Notes under the pieces: model-generated
Seen by the model: the letters and a program-made list of their open reading frames with translations, nothing else
Databases searched by the model: none
What the model was told of the DNA's origin: nothing
Shown here: in pieces, positions 8,608 to 15,848 of the stretch
Position numbering within the stretch: the first letter of the stretch is position 1
Layout: every line of letters begins with the position of its first letter
From: Pedobacter sp. W3I1
Lineage (GTDB): Bacteria; Bacteroidota; Bacteroidia; Sphingobacteriales; Sphingobacteriaceae
DNA: 64,000 bases
Assembly: GCF_030816015.1 (NCBI RefSeq)
Contig: NZ_JAUSXN010000001.1
Location: forward strand, 5,084,001 to 5,148,000
Direction of reading: 5' to 3'
Program-made: the position numbers and the translations under genes

Positions 8608-8802
8608 TTAACTGTTGGCGAGCAATACTGCACAAGCACCAAAACCGATTACCACCATAATTACTGAAATAATAAGCAATTTTAGCCCAGGTTTTACGGG
8701 TTCGTTTCTTGATGATTTAATGATAATCTGAATAATCCCAACAACAAATAGTACAACCGCAGTAAGGCAATAAATAATGAATAATCCGAATAAACCTCCC
8801 AT
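8608..8802 (-). CDS. Small two-helix membrane protein, first of a tandem pair
   Basis: A 64-residue protein with two hydrophobic segments (about 7-28 and 40-60) and a basic loop with SSRNEPVKPGLKL. It resembles the next gene along most of its length, so the two arose by tandem duplication. The invariant PVKPGLKL loop and the GACAV motif, with a single cysteine late in helix two, are the shared features. Its ATG is one base after the radical SAM stop codon, which argues for translational coupling. Function unknown. Confidence 0.75.
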   Translation of the reverse strand: MGGLFGLFIIYCLTAVVLFVVGIIQIIIKSSRNEPVKPGLKLLIISVIMVVIGFGACAVLLANS

Positions 8803-8803
8803 G

Positions 8804-10198
8804 TTAGTTCATATTTAATTTTTCTCTGATCAGATCTATTTTGTTGTCACGATAAAAAATATTCATGGTTTCGAAAGGTACCATTTTGTATTTATCGCTC
8901 ACAATGTGTACACATGATTTTTTAACTGCACGTACATCAAAATCCAGGGGATCCATAAAATTCATGATGATGATCCGAAATAAATTATCATAACTTAAAC
9001 TATCTGATTTTACCCTGGGCAGGCAACACATCAATTCGCCAAAGGTATCTTCGGCACAATCTACCGAAACACCTGTACTAAACAAGTTGAGCATGTGTTC
9101 TTTCAATTTTTCATCGTGTTCAAAAACAATCGTATTTTTTGAATTGTTGAGCAAATCTTCGGGATTGATTAAGTGTGTCATCGGGATCACCTCATCGCCG
9201 ATTTTTAATGCATAAGCCATACACAATGCATCGGGATTGCATGGCACAGGGATTAAATCTTGTGGGGTAAAAGTTGGATATTGCTCATAAATTTTTCTAC
9301 GTACCTCGGTTAAAGTGATTCTTCCCTGTTGATCATTATAATCATCATTTCTTCCGGCAACCTGAGTAGGCTGGAAAGTAACGCCACGAACACATTTCTG
9401 CTTAAGCGCATAATCCAAGATATCGCCAATTTCATGATCGTTTAATCCATTTTGCAAGGTAACGACTAATGTGGTAGATACATTAAACTGATTTAAATGA
9501 TCGATGGCTTTTCTCCTTACTTCCGTAAGGTCTTCACCCCGTAATTTAGTTAAAACCTCTGCACTGAAACTATCAAACTGCAGGTAGATTTCAAAATCGG
9601 GCATATAACTTGCCAGTTTCTCTACAAAATTAATATCCTTGGCAATCCTGATGCCGTTGGTGTTCACCATTAAGTGTTTAATGGGTTTGGTTTTGGCGAG
9701 ATCTAAAATCTTAAAAAAATCGGGGTGTACCGTTGGTTCTCCGCCTGAGAGCTGAACCACATCGGGCTCACCCTCGTTTGCCACTACAACATCCATCATC
9801 CGCTCTATTTCTTCCAAAGTTCTATGTCTGCCATAACTTGGCGACGACATGGCATAACAGGTTGGACAGGCCAGGTTGCAACGATCGGTAACCTCTATTA
9901 CTGTTAAACACGAATGCTGTTCATGATCAGTACACAAACCGCAATCATAAGGGCAACCGTAATGCACTTTGGTATTAAACTTAAGTGGCATTTCCGATTG
10001 TTTATTGTAATTCCTGATCTGTTTATAATATTCTACATCATCAGCAATCATTACTTTGCTATCGCCATGTGTTCTGCAATTTTTCAGCATAAACACTTTA
10101 GCATCCTGAAAAACAATTTTCGCATCGCAAAGCTGTAAACATTCGGGGCAAAGACTTTTGGTATAATCGTAGTATATATAATCTCTGGTATTGGCCAT
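8804..10198 (-). CDS. Radical SAM enzyme of the Tes/MJ0619 (tetraether-synthase-like) type
   Basis: A 464-residue protein. The core has the radical SAM cluster motif C107-xxx-C111-xx-C114 (DRCNLACPTCYA), then SGGEPTVHPD (151-160) and VNTNGIRIA (178-185). Before it lies a cysteine-rich region: C17-xx-C20, C41-xx-H44, C82-xxx-C86-xx-C89 and C97, within GCPYDCGLCTDH. C-terminal cysteines include C320, C326, C381, C391-C392 and C429. This extra-cluster layout is that of archaeal Tes and MJ0619, radical SAM enzymes that join lipid chains or methylate pterins. Bacterial members are largely uncharacterised. It starts 5 nt after an Lgt-like gene and ends one base before a small membrane-protein gene, so a membrane-lipid or protein-lipidation reaction is a reasonable inference. 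The exact substrate is not known. Confidence 0.85.
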   Translation of the reverse strand: MANTRDYIYYDYTKSLCPECLQLCDAKIVFQDAKVFMLKNCRTHGDSKVMIADDVEYYKQIRNYNKQSEMPLKFNTKVHYGCPYDCGLCTDHEQHSCLTVIEVTDRCNLACPTCYAMSSPSYGRHRTLEEIERMMDVVVANEGEPDVVQLSGGEPTVHPDFFKILDLAKTKPIKHLMVNTNGIRIAKDINFVEKLASYMPDFEIYLQFDSFSAEVLTKLRGEDLTEVRRKAIDHLNQFNVSTTLVVTLQNGLNDHEIGDILDYALKQKCVRGVTFQPTQVAGRNDDYNDQQGRITLTEVRRKIYEQYPTFTPQDLIPVPCNPDALCMAYALKIGDEVIPMTHLINPEDLLNNSKNTIVFEHDEKLKEHMLNLFSTGVSVDCAEDTFGELMCCLPRVKSDSLSYDNLFRIIIMNFMDPLDFDVRAVKKSCVHIVSDKYKMVPFETMNIFYRDNKIDLIREKLNMN

Positions 10199-10203
10199 AA
10201 TGT

Positions 10204-10962
10204 TTACTGTTGAGGTAAAATCTGTTTCGAAATTCTGATGATGAATTTATAATAATACATAAAAATAAACAATGCAGACCAATGAATACTGCTTAAGTTT
10301 AAAAATAATGAATGGTAAGGTTTTATAAATTCTATCAAAAAACGGAAGAAGAAATACAGCACCATGAATAACTTAAACTGATCTCCGTTAATTAGCTCCT
10401 TATGTTTTAAGCGATTAAAAAGAAAAATCAAAAGCGTGAGATAAATCATTTCGTAGAGCATGATGGGATGCCGCGGTATACCATCTCCCAGATCCATACC
10501 CATAAAAAAGCGGGTAGGAACGCCATAAGTTGGCTCATCGATCCCCATCGAAAAGCAACCAATACGGCCTATAATCAGCGCCACCAAAATCGGGATAACA
10601 TAAATGTCTCCGGAGGCAATATGAACGCCTATTATCTTTTTTATTAATTCGACACCGAACAAACCGCCAAGCAAACCGCCAACAATGGTTTTACTTTGAT
10701 AAAGAACTGAAAAACTAAGATGGTGGATAACCTCGGGCGTTTCGAGCACAGCAATTACACGCGAACCGATTAAAGCTCCAAGCATGGCACCCAACATAAT
10801 CCACAACCTGTTTTCGTCAGATATCGGATCTACAATCCCCTTTTTATTATAATAATATAACCTCACACCAATTATAAATGCCAGGGTTTCGAAAATATAG
10901 TGATAATGGTATTGCTCACCAAAAAGCTCGAATTGAAAGGGAAACAAAGATTTTAACAACAT
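10204..10962 (-). CDS. Lgt-like (prolipoprotein diacylglyceryl transferase family) membrane enzyme, divergent
   Basis: A 252-residue multi-pass membrane protein. The Lgt fold is visible in GSR (66-68), KTIVGGLLGG (91-100), GRIGCF (132-137), GDGIPRHPIMLYE (159-171) and RFLIEF.KP (207-214). In canonical Lgt the third-loop motif is HGG and the signature is GRxGNFxNxE. Here the histidine is replaced by valine (VGG) and the asparagine by cysteine (GRIGCFSMG). These are positions important for catalysis in E. coli Lgt, so this is probably a paralog with changed chemistry, not the housekeeping Lgt. It starts 3 nt after the secreted phosphatase-fold gene and is followed after 5 nt by the radical SAM gene. 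Confidence 0.8.
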   Translation of the reverse strand: MLLKSLFPFQFELFGEQYHYHYIFETLAFIIGVRLYYYNKKGIVDPISDENRLWIMLGAMLGALIGSRVIAVLETPEVIHHLSFSVLYQSKTIVGGLLGGLFGVELIKKIIGVHIASGDIYVIPILVALIIGRIGCFSMGIDEPTYGVPTRFFMGMDLGDGIPRHPIMLYEMIYLTLLIFLFNRLKHKELINGDQFKLFMVLYFFFRFLIEFIKPYHSLFLNLSSIHWSALFIFMYYYKFIIRISKQILPQQ

Positions 10963-10965
10963 GTA

Positions 10966-11802
10966 TTAAAACCAAAGTCTGCAAAAAACAGGTAAATGAT
11001 CCGAGTAATACCTTTTATCCTTACTATCGGTTAATACAGCGAATTTCTGTACCTTAAATCCTTTGTTTACAAAAATATAGTCGATCCTGTTTTTCAGGTC
11101 ACTGTTAAAATCAAAGGCATTAAAAGTACCTGTGGGGCCATATGGAGGCTCTATAGAAATATCTTTCGCATCGATAAGAAAAGATTTGATTGTAGCAATA
11201 GCTTCAGTTTCGGGCGTTACATTTAAGTCGCCTGTAAAAACAACCGGCAAATCAGGTGCTATCTGCTGTATTTTTTGTTTCAATAATTTGGCTGATTCAA
11301 TTCTCGCTTTCACTCCAATATGATCGTAGTGGGTATTAAAAACGATAAATTCTTTTTTATTCAGCTTATCGTACAATTTAACCCAGCTGCATACCCGGTT
11401 AAGTGCAGCGTCCCATCCTTTTGACGGAACATCAGGCGTTTCTGATAGCCAAAACGTTCCTCCATCTTTTTTAGTAAATCGGTCTTTATCGAAATAAACA
11501 GCTGAAAATTCTCCTTTTCTCTTTCCATCTTCACGACCAACACCCACCACATCGAAATTAGAATTTTCGAGCAGGGCATCGAATTGTTCAGGTAAGGCTT
11601 CCTGTACACAAAGAATATTAGCATCGTGAAATTTCACCAATGCTTTTACATTCTCTTTTCGGTTTGGCCAGGCATTAACACCATCTGATGCTACATTTAA
11701 GCGGATGTTATAGGTAATGATATTAATTGGAACAGCTTTTTTCTGAGCGAAAGCCACAATCGTTAATAAAAGAAAAACAGGGATGATTTTTAAAGTATTC
11801 AT
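10966..11802 (-). CDS. Secreted endonuclease/exonuclease/phosphatase-fold protein
   Basis: A 278-residue protein with an N-terminal signal peptide (about residues 1-19, ending VAFAQ). The EEP catalytic motifs are present: ITYNIRLN, LCVQEA (metal-binding Glu), FNTHYDHIG, TGDLNVTPET and YSDHLPVF (catalytic Asp-His). The family includes DNases, sphingomyelinases and phosphoinositide phosphatases, so the substrate cannot be read from motifs alone. Export across the inner membrane favours an extracytoplasmic phosphodiesterase. It leads the operon with the Lgt-like and radical SAM genes at 3-nt spacing, which makes a phospholipid head-group substrate possible but unproven. Confidence 0.85.
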   Translation of the reverse strand: MNTLKIIPVFLLLTIVAFAQKKAVPINIITYNIRLNVASDGVNAWPNRKENVKALVKFHDANILCVQEALPEQFDALLENSNFDVVGVGREDGKRKGEFSAVYFDKDRFTKKDGGTFWLSETPDVPSKGWDAALNRVCSWVKLYDKLNKKEFIVFNTHYDHIGVKARIESAKLLKQKIQQIAPDLPVVFTGDLNVTPETEAIATIKSFLIDAKDISIEPPYGPTGTFNAFDFNSDLKNRIDYIFVNKGFKVQKFAVLTDSKDKRYYSDHLPVFCRLWF

Positions 11803-11907
11803 AAATATAATTACACCATAAATTAATGCCGGCTGGCAAGTAACACTTAATTTTAAGCCGCTATTATACTAATTTAACGTTAATTGTACTTTAACAATCT
11901 AATATCT

Positions 11908-12606
11908 TTAAATTAAATCTTCATCCCGATAACTATAGTAACGGTTATTAGCGAAAATCAGGTGATCAACCACATACAGACTCAGCAAATTCCCTGAAGC
12001 AACCATATTCCGGGTTAATTTATCGTCGCTCTCGCTGGGCTTTAAATTTCCTGAAGGATGGTTGTGCGCTAATACAATATTTGCCGCATTGTTTTCTAAA
12101 GCTGTTTTAAAAATAATTTTCGGATCGGCTACTGTACCTGCCTGCCCCCCTTTACTGATCAAAAATTTACCTATCACCCGGTTAGACCTGTTTAGAAGTA
12201 CTATCCAGAACTCTTCGTGATTGAGATTAGCGAAAGTTTGATGTAAATATTTATAAACATCGTTAGAAGTGGTAATGTGTGTAATGGCCTCCTCTGCGGT
12301 TTCCTTTCGCCGTAAACCAAGTTCTAAAGCGGCAATAATGGTTAATGCTTTGGCTTCTCCAATACCTCTAAACCTCGAAAGATCCAGAATGGAGGCTTTC
12401 CCCAGTTTTGTTAAATTGTTATCGTAAAAAGATAAAACCCTTTTACTTAAATCTACAGCGGTTTCATTTTTACTTCCCGAGCCAATTAAAATAGCAATCA
12501 GTTCGGCATCTGTTAAATGTCTTCGGCCATGTAATAAAAGTTTTTCACGCGGGCGATCTTCTTCAGCCCATAACTTTATCCCTAGTTTTTGTTCGTAATT
12601 TTCCAT
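11908..12606 (-). CDS. radC: RadC-like JAB/MPN-domain protein
   Basis: A 232-residue protein with an N-terminal helix-hairpin-helix-like region (FRGIGEAKALTI) and a C-terminal JAMM metalloprotease-like domain with HNHPSGNLKPSESD. RadC was named for DNA repair, but its molecular role is unresolved. The frame opens at a TTG at 12618, but that codon lies inside the T-tract of the rpsT terminator; ATG 12606 (MENYEQKLG) is the better start. There is almost no space for a promoter between the terminator and this start. Confidence 0.92.
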   Translation of the reverse strand: MENYEQKLGIKLWAEEDRPREKLLLHGRRHLTDAELIAILIGSGSKNETAVDLSKRVLSFYDNNLTKLGKASILDLSRFRGIGEAKALTIIAALELGLRRKETAEEAITHITTSNDVYKYLHQTFANLNHEEFWIVLLNRSNRVIGKFLISKGGQAGTVADPKIIFKTALENNAANIVLAHNHPSGNLKPSESDDKLTRNMVASGNLLSLYVVDHLIFANNRYYSYRDEDLI

Positions 12607-12616
12607 TTTTTTAGAC

Positions 12617-12652
12617 AAAAAAAGGCATCCTAACTTTTGATTAGGATGCCTT
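12617..12652 (-). terminator. Intrinsic terminator of rpsT
   Basis: Perfect 12-bp arms AAGGCATCCTAA (12622-12633) and TTAGGATGCCTT (12641-12652) with a 7-nt loop, followed on the minus strand by seven T residues. It lies 23 nt after the rpsT stop codon. Confidence 0.9.
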
Positions 12653-12675
12653 ACTAATATCGTAAAAAAATTGGC

Positions 12676-12930
12676 TTATTTTAAACCGTTAACGAATTTC
12701 GTTAATTTTGATTTGTTATTAGCCGCTTTGTTTTTGTGGATAATACTCTTTTTAGCTAAACGATCTAACATAGAGATTACTTTAGGCAATAAATCAGATG
12801 CAGATTTTTTATCTTCTGCAGCACGTAATCTTTTAATAAAGGTACGTGTAGTTTTTGCCTGATATCTGTTACGTAAACGTTTTGTTGCGTTTGCTCTAAT
12901 TCTTTTTAATGAAGATTTATGATTTGCCAT
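12676..12930 (-). CDS. rpsT: 30S ribosomal protein S20
   Basis: An 84-residue, strongly basic protein starting MANHKSSLKRIRANATKRLRN, the S20 signature. It binds 16S rRNA in the body of the small subunit. Length is normal. It is a single-gene transcript with a clear Bacteroidota promoter (12980-13011), a leader of about 45 nt and a strong terminator (12617-12652). Confidence 0.98.
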   Translation of the reverse strand: MANHKSSLKRIRANATKRLRNRYQAKTTRTFIKRLRAAEDKKSASDLLPKVISMLDRLAKKSIIHKNKAANNKSKLTKFVNGLK

Positions 12931-12979
12931 TTCTATTTAGCCTTTTATTTTTCTTATTCGTTTCCTATAATTCGGGTTG

Positions 12980-13011
12980 CAAATATAGGATTAATGTTTT
13001 TAAATTACAAA
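12980..13011 (-). promoter_or_regulatory. Promoter of rpsT
   Basis: On the minus strand TTTG (13011-13008), a 20-nt spacer and TATATTTG (12987-12980) match the Bacteroidota -33/-7 consensus. The inferred transcription start is near 12974. Confidence 0.75.
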
Positions 13012-13147
13012 ACACTTTCAACTTTTTTTTCATTAAAATTGAACCCTATTTCCGGACTGCAAAAATACGTTAAAATTATTCATTAATAATACTTTAACAT
13101 AATTGAATAAAAATTCTTTTCCATTAAGAAAACAGGCTTAAAAATAC

Positions 13148-13155
13148 TATTTTTG
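13148..13155 (+). promoter_or_regulatory. -7 box upstream of purN
   Basis: TATTTTTG matches TAnnTTTG and lies 17 nt before the GTG start of purN. No clear TTG is seen at the proper -33 distance, so this is a partial match. Confidence 0.4.
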
Positions 13156-13171
13156 GACAAAACGATTTTGA

Positions 13172-13750
13172 GTGAAAAAACGAATAGCCATCTTTGCATC
13201 AGGTTCTGGCTCTAATGCCCAAAAGCTGATGGAGCATTTTAAACGGAGTAACGAGATAGAAATTTCTTTGGTATTAACCAATAATGCAGACGCCTATGTG
13301 CTACAAAGAGCTGATAATTTCGAAATCCCCACTCATATATTCGACAAAAACGAGTTCTATAAAACAGATGAAGTAATAGACCTGCTCAAAAATCTTGAAA
13401 TCGATTTTATTGTACTGGCTGGTTTTCTTTGGCTAATTCCCCAAAACCTGATCCACGCTTACCCTGGTAGAATTGTAAATATCCATCCGGCAATCCTTCC
13501 TAAATTTGGCGGTAAGGGCATGTACGGAGATCATGTACATAATGCTGTTATGGCCGCCGGCGAAACTGAAGGTGGAATAACGATTCATTATGTTAACGAA
13601 AACTACGATGAAGGCGAGTATATTTATCAGGCCCGCTATAGAATCGACAAAAACGACAACCTGGAAATGGTAAAGTTTAAAGGTCAGCAGCTCGAACACC
13701 AGCATTACCCACGTATTGTAGAAACCATTGTTAAAAAGATAAAAAAATAA
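13172..13750 (+). CDS. purN: Phosphoribosylglycinamide formyltransferase
   Basis: A 192-residue protein with the GART formyltransferase fold. Visible motifs are IAIFASGSGSNAQKL near the N-terminus (phosphate binding), VLAGFLWLIP, and NIHPAILPKFGGKGMYG followed by HVHNAVMAAGETEGG-type residues, with His in NIHP. It transfers a formyl group from 10-formyl-THF to GAR in purine synthesis. The start is GTG at 13172, with no upstream ATG in frame. Another purine gene, purH, lies 2 kb away on the same strand but is separated by an MFS/regulator pair. Confidence 0.95.
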   Translation: MKKRIAIFASGSGSNAQKLMEHFKRSNEIEISLVLTNNADAYVLQRADNFEIPTHIFDKNEFYKTDEVIDLLKNLEIDFIVLAGFLWLIPQNLIHAYPGRIVNIHPAILPKFGGKGMYGDHVHNAVMAAGETEGGITIHYVNENYDEGEYIYQARYRIDKNDNLEMVKFKGQQLEHQHYPRIVETIVKKIKK

Positions 13751-13779
13751 CCTTTAATAAGACACTAACATGATTCTAA

Positions 13780-15189
13780 TTAAACCGGTGGTTTATTTCT
13801 TTTTGGTATCAAAATCAATAATGCACTTACGATAATAAGAAAGCCTATATTTAGTAATGTTGCCCATCGGTAAGCAAGCGGAAACGATGTTAATATTGGT
13901 GGATTACCCAGGCGTTGAAAGAAAACGCCCCCAATTACTGCAACCCCTATAGCCACTGAGACCTGTTGCAATGTTAAATAAATACCTGATGAGGCCCCTA
14001 ACATATTTTCGGGAATACTTTTTAAAGATATAGTCATTAAAGAAGGCAAGATTGTACCACAGCCAATTCCATAAACAAACAATACAATTGGTATTTGTCC
14101 TTGAGCGGCATCACGTGAATCGAATATAACCAGATGAAAAACGAGCGCCATAATCATAATAACTGATCCGCATAGCGATACATATTTACCGTAACGGGTT
14201 ACCCGGCTTGCAAAAAACATAGATGCAAGCACATAACCGATCCCCTGACAAACAAAATAGATTCCGGTATGAATGGAACTAATGCCCATCCCATTTTGTA
14301 AATAAACGGTGTTGATCAAAAAGTAAGAATCTTGAACGAAGTAATAAAACAGAGAAATTAAAAGTCCGATTCTGAAATCAAAATTCTTAAACACCCTGGT
14401 ATCGAGCAAAGAATTCCTTCCCAACCTTTTGCTTAACCGCTGATCATAAATAAAGACAAGAAGCAAAACTACCGATAGTACCAGCATCAAAATGCTCCAT
14501 ATCGGCCAGTTCAATTCCCTCCCCTGAATAAGCGGATAAATAAATGTGGTTAAGGTTAACATGAGTAGCAAGCCTCCGGTAAAATCAAATTTCTCAGCAA
14601 TTTTTACTGGCGATTCTTTAAGGTATTTTAAGCTCAATACAACAGCAGTTATCCCTATGGGCACATTTATTAAAAAAATTAAACGCCAGCTTTGTGAAAT
14701 AATTTCAAGCCCAGGAAGCAAACCACCTAAAAATTGGCCAGCAACAGAAGCAATGCCTGCAACGCTACCATATATACCGAGAACTTTTACTCTTTCTTTA
14801 GGGTCAGGAAATAAATCGGGGATAAAAGCCATTCCTTGTGGAACCATAAAAGCAGCACTTATTCCCTGAATAAACCTGGCAATGTTTAATTGAATTGCCG
14901 ATTGTGAAAACCCACAAACAAAAGAAGCAGCTGTAAAGACCAACATTCCGGTTAAAAAAATCTTTTTCTTTCCAAAATATTCGCCCGCCCGCCCTCCGGT
15001 AACAAGAAAGGAGGCATACCCCACAATGTACATCACGATTACAAACTGCATATCAGCATCAGTACCTTTAATCCCTGATTTGATAGCAGGAAGCGCTACA
15101 TTTACAATGAACAGGTCCAGTACAGATAAAAATATAGCCGAACACACTATTAACAACAGGAACCACCTTTGATTTTTTTTCATACCCAT
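13780..15189 (-). CDS. MFS drug exporter, 14-helix (DHA2) type
   Basis: About 469 residues with roughly 14 hydrophobic segments. Motifs include LDLFIVNVALPAI in helix 1 (DHA2 motif D1), GGRAGEYFGKKKIF (motif A between helices 2 and 3) and GxxxGPxxGG-like VAGQFLGGLLPG (motif C region). Such proteins export drugs or metabolites by proton antiport. The frame can extend to a TTG at 15237, but ATG 15189 or 15183 lies just before the first membrane helix; 15189 is given here. It is divergent from an HxlR-type regulator, which probably controls it. Confidence 0.9.
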   Translation of the reverse strand: MGMKKNQRWFLLLIVCSAIFLSVLDLFIVNVALPAIKSGIKGTDADMQFVIVMYIVGYASFLVTGGRAGEYFGKKKIFLTGMLVFTAASFVCGFSQSAIQLNIARFIQGISAAFMVPQGMAFIPDLFPDPKERVKVLGIYGSVAGIASVAGQFLGGLLPGLEIISQSWRLIFLINVPIGITAVVLSLKYLKESPVKIAEKFDFTGGLLLMLTLTTFIYPLIQGRELNWPIWSILMLVLSVVLLLVFIYDQRLSKRLGRNSLLDTRVFKNFDFRIGLLISLFYYFVQDSYFLINTVYLQNGMGISSIHTGIYFVCQGIGYVLASMFFASRVTRYGKYVSLCGSVIMIMALVFHLVIFDSRDAAQGQIPIVLFVYGIGCGTILPSLMTISLKSIPENMLGASSGIYLTLQQVSVAIGVAVIGGVFFQRLGNPPILTSFPLAYRWATLLNIGFLIIVSALLILIPKRNKPPV

Positions 15190-15265
15190 GCTTTTCTTAT
15201 ATTTAAAATTTAAAGTAAGAAAACGCTTTAACGGCAATCAAGTAGTCTTATAAACCGTACTAAGT

Positions 15266-15661
15266 ATGCAAAACAGTACCAATAATGAGTATAAAGGAGT
15301 TACAAATGGAGAAAATCAGGATTTATTTTTAAATGACTCCCCATTGACAGGTGTGTTTAAGGTGATTGGGGGTAAATGGAAAATTATGCTCATCAAAGCC
15401 ATTGCCGCCCAATGCCCCAAAAGGTTTGGCGAGCTTAAGCGCGAAATGAATTTCTTAAGCCAGGGTACCCTCACCACACAACTTAAAGAAATGGAACGCG
15501 ATGGCCTTATCCTTCGCGAAGCTTTTGCAGAATCTCCACCACGCGTAGAGTATAAACTAACCAGTGTAGGTAAAACCCTCCTTCCGGTAATAGACGTTTT
15601 AGAAGATTGGTGGACTGCTTTTCAGAACAATAATAGATCAGAAGAAGCACATCTAAAATAA
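15266..15661 (+). CDS. HxlR-family transcriptional regulator
   Basis: A 131-residue protein with the HxlR winged helix: VFKVIGGKWKIMLIKAI, then RFGELKREMNFLSQGTLTTQLKEMERDGLI, the recognition helix and wing, then PPRVEYKLTSVGKTL. It is divergent from the MFS exporter, sharing a 76-bp intergenic region, the usual layout for HxlR regulators and their target transporter. No cysteine pair for redox sensing is evident in the DNA-binding core. The signal is unknown. Confidence 0.9.
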   Translation: MQNSTNNEYKGVTNGENQDLFLNDSPLTGVFKVIGGKWKIMLIKAIAAQCPKRFGELKREMNFLSQGTLTTQLKEMERDGLILREAFAESPPRVEYKLTSVGKTLLPVIDVLEDWWTAFQNNNRSEEAHLK

Positions 15662-15819
15662 TTTAAGTATATATTGATCACCTATGTTTACACCTGTATT
15701 ACAGGCACAAATAAAGCTCAGAAATGCAGTTGGAAAAGAAAAAACACCCAGCAAATAAAAATATATAGATAATTTCATTTTTATTGGATTCATCACCTAA
15801 ATAAATGCCTCTGTTTTAC

Positions 15820-15827
15820 TACCTTTG
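15820..15827 (+). promoter_or_regulatory. -7 box upstream of purH
   Basis: TACCTTTG matches TAnnTTTG and lies 21 nt before the purH ATG (15849). No -33 TTG at suitable distance is seen. Confidence 0.45.
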
Positions 15828-15848
15828 CGGCTCAAAATTTTCAGTAGA

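Noticed and set aside
12607..12618. TTG start of RadC at 12618
   Set aside because: This start lies within the rpsT terminator T-tract; ATG 12606 is available and matches the usual N-terminus.
15190..15265. Palindromic HxlR operator
   Set aside because: Only short AGTA/TACT words were seen in the 76-bp divergent region; not enough for a defined site.
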